A stretch of 9,171 nt of DNA from an uncultured Bacilli bacterium (GTDB lineage: Bacteria; Bacillota_I; Bacilli_A; RFN20; DUOF01): contig CAKORZ010000055.1 in assembly GCA_934101685.1 (NCBI GenBank), forward strand, positions 1-9,171. The letters run 5' to 3'. Within the stretch, counting starts at the first letter, position 1. Each line of letters begins with the position of its first letter. Under the pieces are notes generated by a model, which saw only the letters and a program-made list of their open reading frames with translations, was not told the DNA's origin and did no database searches. Of the stretch, positions 1 through 6,401 are shown piece by piece. Both the position numbers and the translations under genes were made by a program.

Positions 1-1
1 A

Positions 2-1012
2 CATACTAGAGACTATGTAGTTAGTTTTAAAGTGAAAAATCTAACTTTAACATTTTATCCAGTATATCAATCTTTGTTCTTTACAGTTTATATTTTTATA
101 TCACTAGCAATGTGGTTCCTATATGAACAGTTATTCCAAATTTGGGATTTAAATGAAGATAGAAGATTAAAGGAAAAAGCATATAAAAGAATGAAGAGAG
201 AATTAGCATTTTTAATGCAAGGAAGGAATGAAAATGAACCTATGAGTGGAAATAGCGAACCATGTTTAGAACTAAAGAAATTTTCTAAAAAGTATGGTAT
301 TAACAAACATTATTCTGTTAAAGATGCTTCATTTAAAGTAAATGGAGGAGAAATATTTGGCTTTTTAGGGCCTAATGGTGCAGGAAAATCTACAATAATA
401 AAAAGTATTGTAGGTATTCAAACTATTACTAGTGGAAGTATAGAGGTATGTGGCTATGATGTTCAAAGACAATCTGTTCAAGCAAAAAAAGAGATTGGCT
501 TTGTACCTGATCACTATGCTTTATATGAAAATTTAACAGGAAGAGAATATATTAATTATATAGCGGATTTATATGAAGTAAGTAAGGAAGATAGAGATGA
601 AAGAATTAATAAATATGTTACTAACTTTAACTTACAAGCTGCATTTGATAATCAAATGAAAACATATTCTCATGGTATGAAACAAAAGATTGCTATTATG
701 GCTGCTTTAGTACATAATCCAAAAGTATGGATACTAGATGAACCTTTAACAGGGTTAGATCCAACTAGTATTTATGAAGTTAAAGAATGTATGAAAGAGC
801 ATGCAAAAGAAGGAAATATTGTATTTTTCTCTTCTCACATTATTGATGTAGTAGAAAAAATATGTGATAGAATAGCAATAATTAAAAAGGGTACTATTTT
901 ATGTGATGTGAAAGTTAAAGATTTAGATAAAAAACATATTAATCTAGAAGATTTCTATTTACAAAACATAAATCAAAATGAAGAATCTAAAGAAGTTAAG
1001 GGTGAAGAATAA
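2..1012 (+). CDS. ABC transporter ATP-binding protein with N-terminal membrane segment (5' end outside window)
   Basis: This is the ATPase subunit of an ABC exporter; the membrane partner follows directly. The frame is open to the left edge, so the true start probably lies upstream. Numbering from an in-frame GTG at 32, there is a hydrophobic segment at about 14-32, a charged region at 38-60 and the nucleotide-binding domain from about 78. Walker A is GPNGAGKST (113-121), the signature SHGMKQK (213-219), Walker B WILDEP (233-238), the D-loop GLDP (241-244), and the H-loop His is 269. The usual Q-loop Gln is replaced in VPDHYALYENLTG, a variation I recall from Bacillus EcsA-like ATPases. GTG 32 lacks a ribosome binding site. 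ATG 242 has GGAAGG at 221-226, rather far away, and would give a soluble ATPase of ordinary form. The coding character of residues before 70 favours a longer fused protein. The gene overlaps the permease start by one base. The substrate is unknown. Confidence 0.88.
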   Translation, partial: HTRDYVVSFKVKNLTLTFYPVYQSLFFTVYIFISLAMWFLYEQLFQIWDLNEDRRLKEKAYKRMKRELAFLMQGRNENEPMSGNSEPCLELKKFSKKYGINKHYSVKDASFKVNGGEIFGFLGPNGAGKSTIIKSIVGIQTITSGSIEVCGYDVQRQSVQAKKEIGFVPDHYALYENLTGREYINYIADLYEVSKEDRDERINKYVTNFNLQAAFDNQMKTYSHGMKQKIAIMAALVHNPKVWILDEPLTGLDPTSIYEVKECMKEHAKEGNIVFFSSHIIDVVEKICDRIAIIKKGTILCDVKVKDLDKKHINLEDFYLQNINQNEESKEVKGEE

Positions 1013-2661
1013 TGAAAGCTTTAATGACTTTAGTTATAATGCAATTAAAAGAAAAACTTAATTTAAAAGGTAAAAGCTTTAAGAGTAAACATGTTTTGTT
1101 TAATGCTATTTTTGGAATATTAAGATTTGCTCTTATTGTAGTACTATGTTTTGGATTATTGTTTTTATGTAGATATTTAGGATTATTTTCATTAATAAAT
1201 ATAATACCTACTAGTGTTATAACAGTAGTATTTGTAATAATGTTAATTATCTCTATAATATCTGCAACAATGTCGTTAACTAAAAATATGTATTATTCAT
1301 ATGATAATCCAGTACTATTGACACTACCTTGTACTGCAATACAGGTATACTTATCAAAACTAATAGTATTTTATGTATATGAAGTTTTAAGAAACTTTTC
1401 TTTTATGGTTCCAATGTTTATTGCATTTGGAATGATAAATGGATTTAGTTTTATATATTATTTATGGTTAATAGTATGTTTTATATTTATTTCAATGATA
1501 CCAGTATTATTAGGAGCAATTTTATCTATACCAACCATGTTATTTTATAATATGTTTAGGCAATATAAGAGACTTCAAATAGCATCTCTAGTTATTCTTA
1601 TAGGTGCTTTAACATATGCTGTTGTAAAAATAATAGCGGTCATCCCATCTAATATTGATTTAATAGGAACATGGGGTACTACATTCTGGAAGATACAAGA
1701 TTTTTTAAATAATTTTATAGTTAAGTTTAATATATTTTATAAGCTAGTCTTAATGATAGTAGGTGTTAGAGTTAATCTAACAAATAAATTATTTACAGGA
1801 CCTACAATGTTAACTTTTTTGTATTTGTTATTAACTTTGATAGTGCTATTTGTAATAGGCGTGCTAATAGTAAAGCCTTTATTTTACAAGATGGCTAGCA
1901 AACCTTTTGAATATAGAAAAGAAAAAGTAAAAACTAAAAAGAACGTTGTAACAAGCAAAAAGTTTTCTGCTATAAGAACAGAAATGTTACTTAACTTCAG
2001 ACAACCTGAAAGATTATTTACAAACATTGGATTATTAATATCAATGCCAGTTTTAATATTTTTCTTAAATAAAATGTTCGCGGCAATGAATACAAGAATT
2101 TTAGGAAATAATATGGCAATAGCATTTAATGTTTTAATTATTTTGCTTATAGCCTTAACTAGCAATTATTATGCTGCTAGTGCTTTTTCTAGAGATGGAA
2201 GAAGTAGTTATTTGATAAAAGTACAACCATCAAAATACCAACCTTTGTTATTATCAAAACTTATTTTTAATACATTATTTATGGTTGCCTCATTTATAGC
2301 AACATTAATCGTATTAATAAAAAATACTCCTATTGGAGTTTCTAAATCATTAGTTTTGATATTAGCTACAATGTTTATTTATTTTGCTCATTTGTTCTAT
2401 AGTGCAGAATTAGATGTTATGAATCCTCAAACTGAATTATATGCAACAATTGGAGGAGATGAAAATAATCCTAATGAAAGTAAATCAACTGTTATTGCCT
2501 TTTTAGGATCATTTGCTATATTTGGTATTTTATTATTCTTATTAATTGAAAATAGCTCTATTATAACGTATATAAAAATAATGCTTATAGGATTAGCCTT
2601 AATGATATTTAGAGCGTATATGCTTTTAAATAAGATAAAATTATATTATATGGAGAGATAG
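1012..2661 (+). CDS. ABC-2-like exporter permease, two-half multi-pass membrane protein
   Basis: This 549-residue polytopic membrane protein is probably the transmembrane subunit for the ATPase before it. About 12 hydrophobic segments are visible, roughly at 31-53, 63-86, 115-140, 145-175, 188-212, 266-290, 336-356, 366-390, 415-436, 444-463, 492-512 and 516-538. A basic cytoplasmic stretch at 298-320 separates two halves. Each half carries a similar polar stretch leading into a helix: YDNPVLLTLP then LSKLIVF (97-120), and SSYLIKVQPSK then LLSKLIFN (398-420). This suggests two fused ABC-2-type half-permeases. The length and layout recall the Firmicutes ~540-residue ABC exporter membrane family (Pfam ABC_tran_2 type), but that match is from memory. 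The ATG shares its A with the ATPase stop (TAATG), so translational coupling is likely. The substrate cannot be read from the sequence. Confidence 0.78.
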   Translation: MKALMTLVIMQLKEKLNLKGKSFKSKHVLFNAIFGILRFALIVVLCFGLLFLCRYLGLFSLINIIPTSVITVVFVIMLIISIISATMSLTKNMYYSYDNPVLLTLPCTAIQVYLSKLIVFYVYEVLRNFSFMVPMFIAFGMINGFSFIYYLWLIVCFIFISMIPVLLGAILSIPTMLFYNMFRQYKRLQIASLVILIGALTYAVVKIIAVIPSNIDLIGTWGTTFWKIQDFLNNFIVKFNIFYKLVLMIVGVRVNLTNKLFTGPTMLTFLYLLLTLIVLFVIGVLIVKPLFYKMASKPFEYRKEKVKTKKNVVTSKKFSAIRTEMLLNFRQPERLFTNIGLLISMPVLIFFLNKMFAAMNTRILGNNMAIAFNVLIILLIALTSNYYAASAFSRDGRSSYLIKVQPSKYQPLLLSKLIFNTLFMVASFIATLIVLIKNTPIGVSKSLVLILATMFIYFAHLFYSAELDVMNPQTELYATIGGDENNPNESKSTVIAFLGSFAIFGILLFLLIENSSIITYIKIMLIGLALMIFRAYMLLNKIKLYYMER

Positions 2662-2664
2662 TTT

Positions 2665-3069
2665 ATGAAAAAATCGGTAATAGTATTAATAGGAATAATA
2701 TATGTAATTGCAATAGCAGTAGTAAGCTTTTTTGGATTAAAAATAGAAACATTTAATCAAACAGTATACGTAACTAGTATTGAATGCACTAATGAAAACT
2801 TAAAAGTAGCAAATGATGGCACCAAATATATTGTAACTAATTTTGTTAAGGATGAAGAAAACCCTACAACAGTTCAATTACAGTGGCATGTATATCCTGA
2901 TGATGCTACTAGAAAAATAGTAAAATTTATATATGATGAAAATACAACAGTTGCTACTGTAAATGAATTCGGTACTGTAATATTTAATAGAAAGGGAACA
3001 ATAACAGTATACATAAAAAGTACTGATGGTAGTAATAAACAAGAAGTAATAAAAATAATAGCCAAATAA
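2665..3069 (+). CDS. Membrane-anchored protein with bacterial Ig-like (BIG2-type) domain
   Basis: This 134-residue protein has one N-terminal membrane helix (about 4-24, after MKK) and an outer domain. There is no lipobox Cys and no clear signal-peptidase site after the helix, so it is probably an uncleaved anchor with the C-terminus outside. Residues 70-134 read like a BIG2 fold: VQLQWHVYPDDAT, then TTVATVNEFGTVIF, then GTITVYIKSTDG, matching the family pattern of 'P-x-x-A-T', 'V-A-T-V-x-x-x-G' and 'G-x-x-x-I'. It starts 3 bases after the permease stop, with GGAGAG at 2652-2657 as ribosome binding site, and ends the operon. BIG2 domains are usually surface adhesion or scaffold modules. Here it could be an extracytoplasmic accessory of the exporter, which is inference from position only. 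I do not recognise the whole protein. Confidence 0.7.
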   Translation: MKKSVIVLIGIIYVIAIAVVSFFGLKIETFNQTVYVTSIECTNENLKVANDGTKYIVTNFVKDEENPTTVQLQWHVYPDDATRKIVKFIYDENTTVATVNEFGTVIFNRKGTITVYIKSTDGSNKQEVIKIIAK

Positions 3070-3080
3070 ATAATTTTAAT

Positions 3081-3137
3081 TGATGTAAATCATTCTTGTT
3101 GATTAAGTTCAACATTTTGAATTTACATCATTTTTTT
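3081..3137 (+). terminator. Intrinsic terminator of the ABC operon
   Basis: A perfect 10-bp inverted repeat, TGATGTAAAT (3081-3090) and ATTTACATCA (3121-3130), encloses a smaller stem GTTGA (3098-3102) / TCAAC (3109-3113). A run of seven T follows at 3131-3137. It lies 11 bases after the BIG2 gene and just before the convergent acetyltransferase stop. The stem is AT-rich and the opposite-strand T-tract is weak, so it acts mainly on the + strand. Confidence 0.72.
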
Positions 3138-3139
3138 AT

Positions 3140-3661
3140 TTAAATTTCATATTTAGAATACACAGTATTATATAGTTCTAATTTTATACTATTAAATTCT
3201 TTTTCCCCAATAGCTTTAGGAAAAGACATTATTAATAGGTCTATAGGCTGTTTATTATTAGCCATTGAAGGTTGCTTATAATTATATTCATTTAAATAAA
3301 ATCCATTTCTTTTGTAAAAGTCTATTCTTCTAATGTTTAATTCATTTATTGGTAGTTCTACCTCTAAACAAGTTAATCTATTAGTTAGTTTTAAAACTTC
3401 ATTAAGTATTTTAGTTCCTAATCCATTTTTTCTATATTGTTTATCAACAACAAAATGCTCAATAAAAGAAAAATTATTTAATTTCCAAATAGAAATGAAA
3501 GCAATAATTTTGTTGTTTTCCTTTATTCCATATGGAGTATACAAAGGATATGTGAATAGTTCTTTTTGACTATTATATGTTCCATATTCATTAAAATCAA
3601 AATTTTCTTGTAACATTTTATAAACTTCATCAAAATCACTTATGTTAAGCTTTTTTAGCAT
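3140..3661 (-). CDS. GNAT family N-acetyltransferase
   Basis: This 173-residue cytosolic acetyl-CoA-dependent N-acetyltransferase has an unknown acceptor. The GNAT core is plain. Strands IIAFISIWKL (52-61) and FSFIEHFVV (64-72) lead into motif A, DKQYRKNGLGTKIL (73-86), whose R-K-N-G-L-G pyrophosphate-binding loop contacts CoA. Motif B is RRIDFYKRNGF (111-121). The last ~40 residues lie beyond the core. The start is supported by GGAAAGAG about 8-11 bases upstream on the - strand. The gene lies downstream of rpsD on the same strand but beyond that gene's terminator, so it is either read by readthrough or from a weak promoter; I see no convincing promoter in the short gap. It is convergent with the ABC operon. 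It is not obviously RimI, since it lacks context and shows only the generic family motifs. Confidence 0.87.
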   Translation of the reverse strand: MLKKLNISDFDEVYKMLQENFDFNEYGTYNSQKELFTYPLYTPYGIKENNKIIAFISIWKLNNFSFIEHFVVDKQYRKNGLGTKILNEVLKLTNRLTCLEVELPINELNIRRIDFYKRNGFYLNEYNYKQPSMANNKQPIDLLIMSFPKAIGEKEFNSIKLELYNTVYSKYEI

Positions 3662-3706
3662 TTATATCACTCTTTCCATAAATAAGTATTACATTTTTAG
3701 AACAAT

Positions 3707-3736
3707 AAAAAAAGATTTGCTTTCACAAATCTTTTT
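3707..3736 (-). terminator. rpsD intrinsic terminator
   Basis: An 11-bp perfect stem pairs 3709-3719 with 3726-3736 around a 6-base loop (3720-3725). Read on the - strand, it is AAAAAGATTTG, the loop TGAAAG, then CAAATC followed by a run of T. It sits 22 bases after the rpsD stop and separates rpsD from the acetyltransferase gene. The A-run on the other side makes it formally symmetric, but no + strand gene ends here. Confidence 0.85.
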
Positions 3737-3758
3737 AATTGCTGAAATAAATTTAAAA

Positions 3759-4367
3759 TTAGTCGATTCTGTTGTAGTATTCAACGATTAGAGCTTCGTT
3801 AATTTCAGGTGATAATTCAACTCTTTCAGGTAATCTTACATAAGTACCTTCCATTTTTTCTTTATCAAATGAAACATAAGCAGGAATTGTTTGAAGAATA
3901 TCTAATGATTCTTTTACAACTTTTAAGTTTCTAGAAGTTTCCTTTAATGCAATTGTTTGTCCAGGTTTAACTGCATATGAAGGGATATCTACTTTCTTAC
4001 CATCTACTAAGATATGGCCATGGTTAACTAATTGTCTAGCTTGATCACGAGTACGAGCAATACCCATTCTATAAACGATATTGTCTAATCTTGATTCAAG
4101 TAAAACTAAGAAACGAGAGCCTGTAACTTCTTCAGACTTTTTAGCAATTTCAAATGTTTTTCTAAATTGTCTTTCATTTACTCCATACATTGTTCTAACT
4201 TTTTGTTTTTCTTGTAATTGTTTACCATATTCTGATACTTTCTTCTTTTTGTTCTTTCCTTGAGGGCCTGGTCCATATGGACGTTTTTTTAGTTCATCAC
4301 CAGTTTCAAGAATTGAGAAATCTAATCTACGAGAGATTTTCCATTTTGGTCCTGTATAACGTGACAT
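3759..4367 (-). CDS. rpsD: 30S ribosomal protein S4
   Basis: S4 is a primary 16S rRNA-binding protein that starts assembly of the 30S body and helps control decoding accuracy. The 202-residue length is normal for Bacilli. The N-terminal part begins MSRYTGPKWKISRRL and contains KRPYGPGPQG (28-37) and SEYGKQLQEKQKVR (45-58). The S4 RNA-binding domain spans about 92-155, with SRLDNIVYRMGIARTRDQA and RQLVNHGHILVDGKKVDIPS. The C-terminus holds RLPERVELSPEINEALIVE. There is no cysteine, so this is the zinc-free form found in Bacillus. AGGAGG at 4375-4380 (- strand) lies 7 bases before the ATG. The gene has its own promoter, a long structured leader and a terminator. It is divergent from ezrA, close to the Bacillus order in which rpsD and ezrA are near neighbours. 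Confidence 0.99.
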   Translation of the reverse strand: MSRYTGPKWKISRRLDFSILETGDELKKRPYGPGPQGKNKKKKVSEYGKQLQEKQKVRTMYGVNERQFRKTFEIAKKSEEVTGSRFLVLLESRLDNIVYRMGIARTRDQARQLVNHGHILVDGKKVDIPSYAVKPGQTIALKETSRNLKVVKESLDILQTIPAYVSFDKEKMEGTYVRLPERVELSPEINEALIVEYYNRID

Positions 4368-4530
4368 TTATTTTCCTCCTTTTGTCAGTTTATTTGCATA
4401 AACTTACATAAGTGTACAAATTCCTTTTCCTGGCTGTTATTACTATTTATTTCACCCTTCAGCATAGGTTACTTTAATCCTAATGTTAATAACTCCAAAC
4501 AGAAAGTATTTGTCTGCTGCAAGTACATGC
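4368..4530 (-). promoter_or_regulatory. rpsD 5' leader, probable S4 autoregulatory RNA
   Basis: About 160 untranslated bases lie between the predicted transcription start (near 4530) and the rpsD ATG, with no credible small ORF. Two structures are visible on the - strand. One is a hairpin AGTTTAT-GCAA-ATAAACT (4404-4387) with a GNRA loop, six bases before AGGAGG; TTTGT (4420-4416) may pair with ACAAA (4385-4381) around it. The other is an upstream stem, CCT-GCTG (4468-4460, with an internal AT) with CAGC-AGG (4436-4429), enclosing GAAGGGTGAA. Firmicute rpsD leaders are known to bind S4 for feedback repression. Assigning this leader to that class rests on position and structure, not on a covariance search. 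Confidence 0.6.
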
Positions 4531-4536
4531 AAGATA

Positions 4537-4565
4537 ATAATAAACATAGTTTATAAATTTGTCAA
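4537..4565 (-). promoter_or_regulatory. Sigma-A promoter of rpsD
   Basis: On the - strand, TTGACA (4565-4560), a 17-base spacer and TATTAT (4542-4537) give a perfect -35 and a 5/6 -10. The DNA upstream is A/T-rich, as in UP elements. The predicted transcription start is near 4530. This strength suits a ribosomal protein gene. Confidence 0.85.
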
Positions 4566-4592
4566 TTAAAACTTCAAAAATTAAATACATTA

Positions 4593-4612
4593 ATAATATA
4601 AATTTATATTAT
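4593..4612. repeat. 20-bp perfect AT-only palindrome between divergent promoters
   Basis: ATAATATAAATTTATATTAT reads the same on both strands. It lies between the rpsD -35 (4560-4565) and the ezrA promoter (about 4624-4655). It could be an operator or part of the rpsD upstream element, but A/T-only palindromes arise easily in DNA this AT-rich. The sequence is certain and the function is not. Confidence 0.4.
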
Positions 4613-4623
4613 ATCTAGGTAAT

Positions 4624-4655
4624 TTGTATGAAAAACAAAAAAACAATGATATAAT
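4624..4655 (+). promoter_or_regulatory. Extended -10 promoter of the ezrA operon
   Basis: TGATATAAT (4647-4655) is a perfect -10 with the extended TGn element. The best -35-like hexamer, TTGTAT (4624-4629), is 20 bases away, too far to be ideal, so the extended -10 probably carries the promoter. Predicted transcription starts near 4662, leaving an 18-base leader before the ATG at 4680. Confidence 0.72.
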
Positions 4656-4679
4656 TGTTATGAATTGGAGGTATGTAGT

Positions 4680-6401
4680 ATGAACCCTATTTATTATGTA
4701 ATTATTGCATTGTGTGTTGCTTTAGGAAGTGTAGCAACTGTCATAGCTGTAAAAGTATCTAAGAAAAATAAAATTAAAAGAAATTATAATAATTTAAAAG
4801 CAAAATATAAAGATGTTAGTAATTCAAACTTGGATGCAAAAATAAATAAATTAAAAAGTATTAGTGAAAATAACAAAGAATATGTTGATGTTTATAATGA
4901 AGTAAACGAAAAATTTAAAGAAATTGTAGATACATATTCTCTTGAAATAGAAACTGCTATTACTAAGATTGATGTTTTGTTTAGTAACAAAGATTACAAA
5001 ACAGCAAAAGAATCCTTACTAGAATTAGAAAATACTATTAATACTTATGCTGGAGAATTAAATAAAATAGATGCTAATATAAATGAAGTTACCAGTAAAG
5101 AAGATGAATTAAGAGAAATAGTTGTGCCTTTAAAGGAACAATTTAGACAATTAAAAGCATCTTTTTATGAACATAAAGAAGAACTTTCTATATGTAGTAA
5201 AATATTTGAAAAGAAAATTAATGAATTAGAAAAGACAGTAGTTAAATTAGATAATAAGTTGGAAAACGCTTACTATAAAGATGCGGAAGAATTAATTAAT
5301 GAATTACAAACAGAGGTTAATTTTTATGAAGGACATTTAGCAAAAATGCCAGAAATAGTTTCTTTCAGCATGCAAGTTCTTCCAAAAAGATTAGAAACAG
5401 CAATGAACAATTATAAAAAAATGAAAGATGAAGGATATCCTTTATTTAGTATTAAAGCTTCTGCTATGGAAGAAAAAATTAAAGCTTCATTAGATGAAAT
5501 AAAAATTAGATTTGAACAATTCAATTATGAAGATATAAATGACTCAATAAAAGAAGTTGTATATGATATAGAAAACTTAAATGAATTATTAGAAAAAGAA
5601 GTTACTGCTAAAGATCATTTTAGTAAATATATAGATACTGTGTATGAAAATATAGATGAAATAAACAAGAAGTTTTTGAAAGCAAAAAGAGATACAAGCA
5701 CAGTAAAAGGTGTTTATATGTTTGATGAAAGTAGATATACAGAGTTAGGTGTATTAGAAACTCAAATTCAAATACTTAATAGAATTAAAATGGAATTAGA
5801 TGCATATATACATTCTGCAACTAAGCAACCATATTCTATATTAACTAATAAAATGGGAGAGTTAGCAGAATTTGGCGGAGAGGTAGAAGATAAACTAAAT
5901 GATTATCAAAATTATATTTTATCTTTAAAAAATGATAGTGAATATTCTTATGAAAAAGTTAATAACTATAGCTTAGAAATAACTACTATTTTTAATACAT
6001 TAAAAGGACTTAATCATAAAGTATTATCAACAATGTATGAAGATGAATACAACTACGTATGTAATATGATTCAAAATATTAATAAGTCATTAAAAACAAA
6101 GCCTATTAATGTAGAATATGTAAATGAAAATTGTAAGAATTTAACTAATGTTGCAGAAAAACTTTTACTTGATATGAAGAATAGTTTGAAAATGTATAAT
6201 ATGGCACAAAATATTATTATTTTTACAAATAAATATAGAAGTAGCTTTTCTACGGTTAATGAGGTATTAAATAGAGCACAAGTTCACTTTGAAAATGGTG
6301 AATTTGAATTTGCTATTGATAGTGTTAGTGAAGTATTGCAAGAAGTGCATCCTAAAGCGTATGAAGAAATGATGAGAAGAAAAGGAAATAAAGATGACTA
6401 A
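4680..6401 (+). CDS. ezrA: Septation ring formation regulator EzrA
   Basis: EzrA is a membrane-anchored regulator of FtsZ ring placement and links the divisome to cell-wall synthesis. The 573 residues are close to the 562 of Bacillus subtilis. There is one N-terminal helix (about 4-25) followed by K/R-rich residues, then ~540 cytoplasmic residues of Glu/Lys-rich, spectrin-like helices. The family is recognised from NYKKMKDEGYPL (about 244-255) and from the C-terminal block IIIFTNKYRSSFSTVNEVLN, with AQVHFENGEFEFAIDS after it. I chose ATG 4680 because GGAGG (4667-4671) lies 8 bases before it; the TTG at 4665 would overlap that site. The normally conserved C-terminal patch IIQ-x-x-NR-x-RS is altered here (512-521). 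The next gene overlaps by 8 bases, as in the ezrA-nifZ pairing of Bacillus. Confidence 0.94.
   Translation: MNPIYYVIIALCVALGSVATVIAVKVSKKNKIKRNYNNLKAKYKDVSNSNLDAKINKLKSISENNKEYVDVYNEVNEKFKEIVDTYSLEIETAITKIDVLFSNKDYKTAKESLLELENTINTYAGELNKIDANINEVTSKEDELREIVVPLKEQFRQLKASFYEHKEELSICSKIFEKKINELEKTVVKLDNKLENAYYKDAEELINELQTEVNFYEGHLAKMPEIVSFSMQVLPKRLETAMNNYKKMKDEGYPLFSIKASAMEEKIKASLDEIKIRFEQFNYEDINDSIKEVVYDIENLNELLEKEVTAKDHFSKYIDTVYENIDEINKKFLKAKRDTSTVKGVYMFDESRYTELGVLETQIQILNRIKMELDAYIHSATKQPYSILTNKMGELAEFGGEVEDKLNDYQNYILSLKNDSEYSYEKVNNYSLEITTIFNTLKGLNHKVLSTMYEDEYNYVCNMIQNINKSLKTKPINVEYVNENCKNLTNVAEKLLLDMKNSLKMYNMAQNIIIFTNKYRSSFSTVNEVLNRAQVHFENGEFEFAIDSVSEVLQEVHPKAYEEMMRRKGNKDD

Noticed and set aside
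32..34. GTG as the true start of the ABC ATPase
   Set aside because: There is no ribosome binding site before it and the frame is open further upstream, so it is only the first start-like codon in a truncated view.
1884..2165. Reverse-strand reading frame inside the permease gene, and similar ones elsewhere (88-306, 2874-3065, 3333-3569, 4081-4263, 7487-7672)
   Set aside because: Each lies wholly or mostly within a well-supported gene, resembles no family, and has no ribosome binding site of note.
3662..3706. Promoter for the acetyltransferase in the gap after the rpsD terminator
   Set aside because: Only a weak TGTAATACT-like -10 with a poor -35 can be found; not enough to annotate.
4665..4679. 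TTG start for ezrA adding five residues (MEVCS)
   Set aside because: The TTG overlaps the GGAGG ribosome binding site, and ATG 4680 has ideal spacing and puts the membrane helix at the very N-terminus, as in known EzrA.
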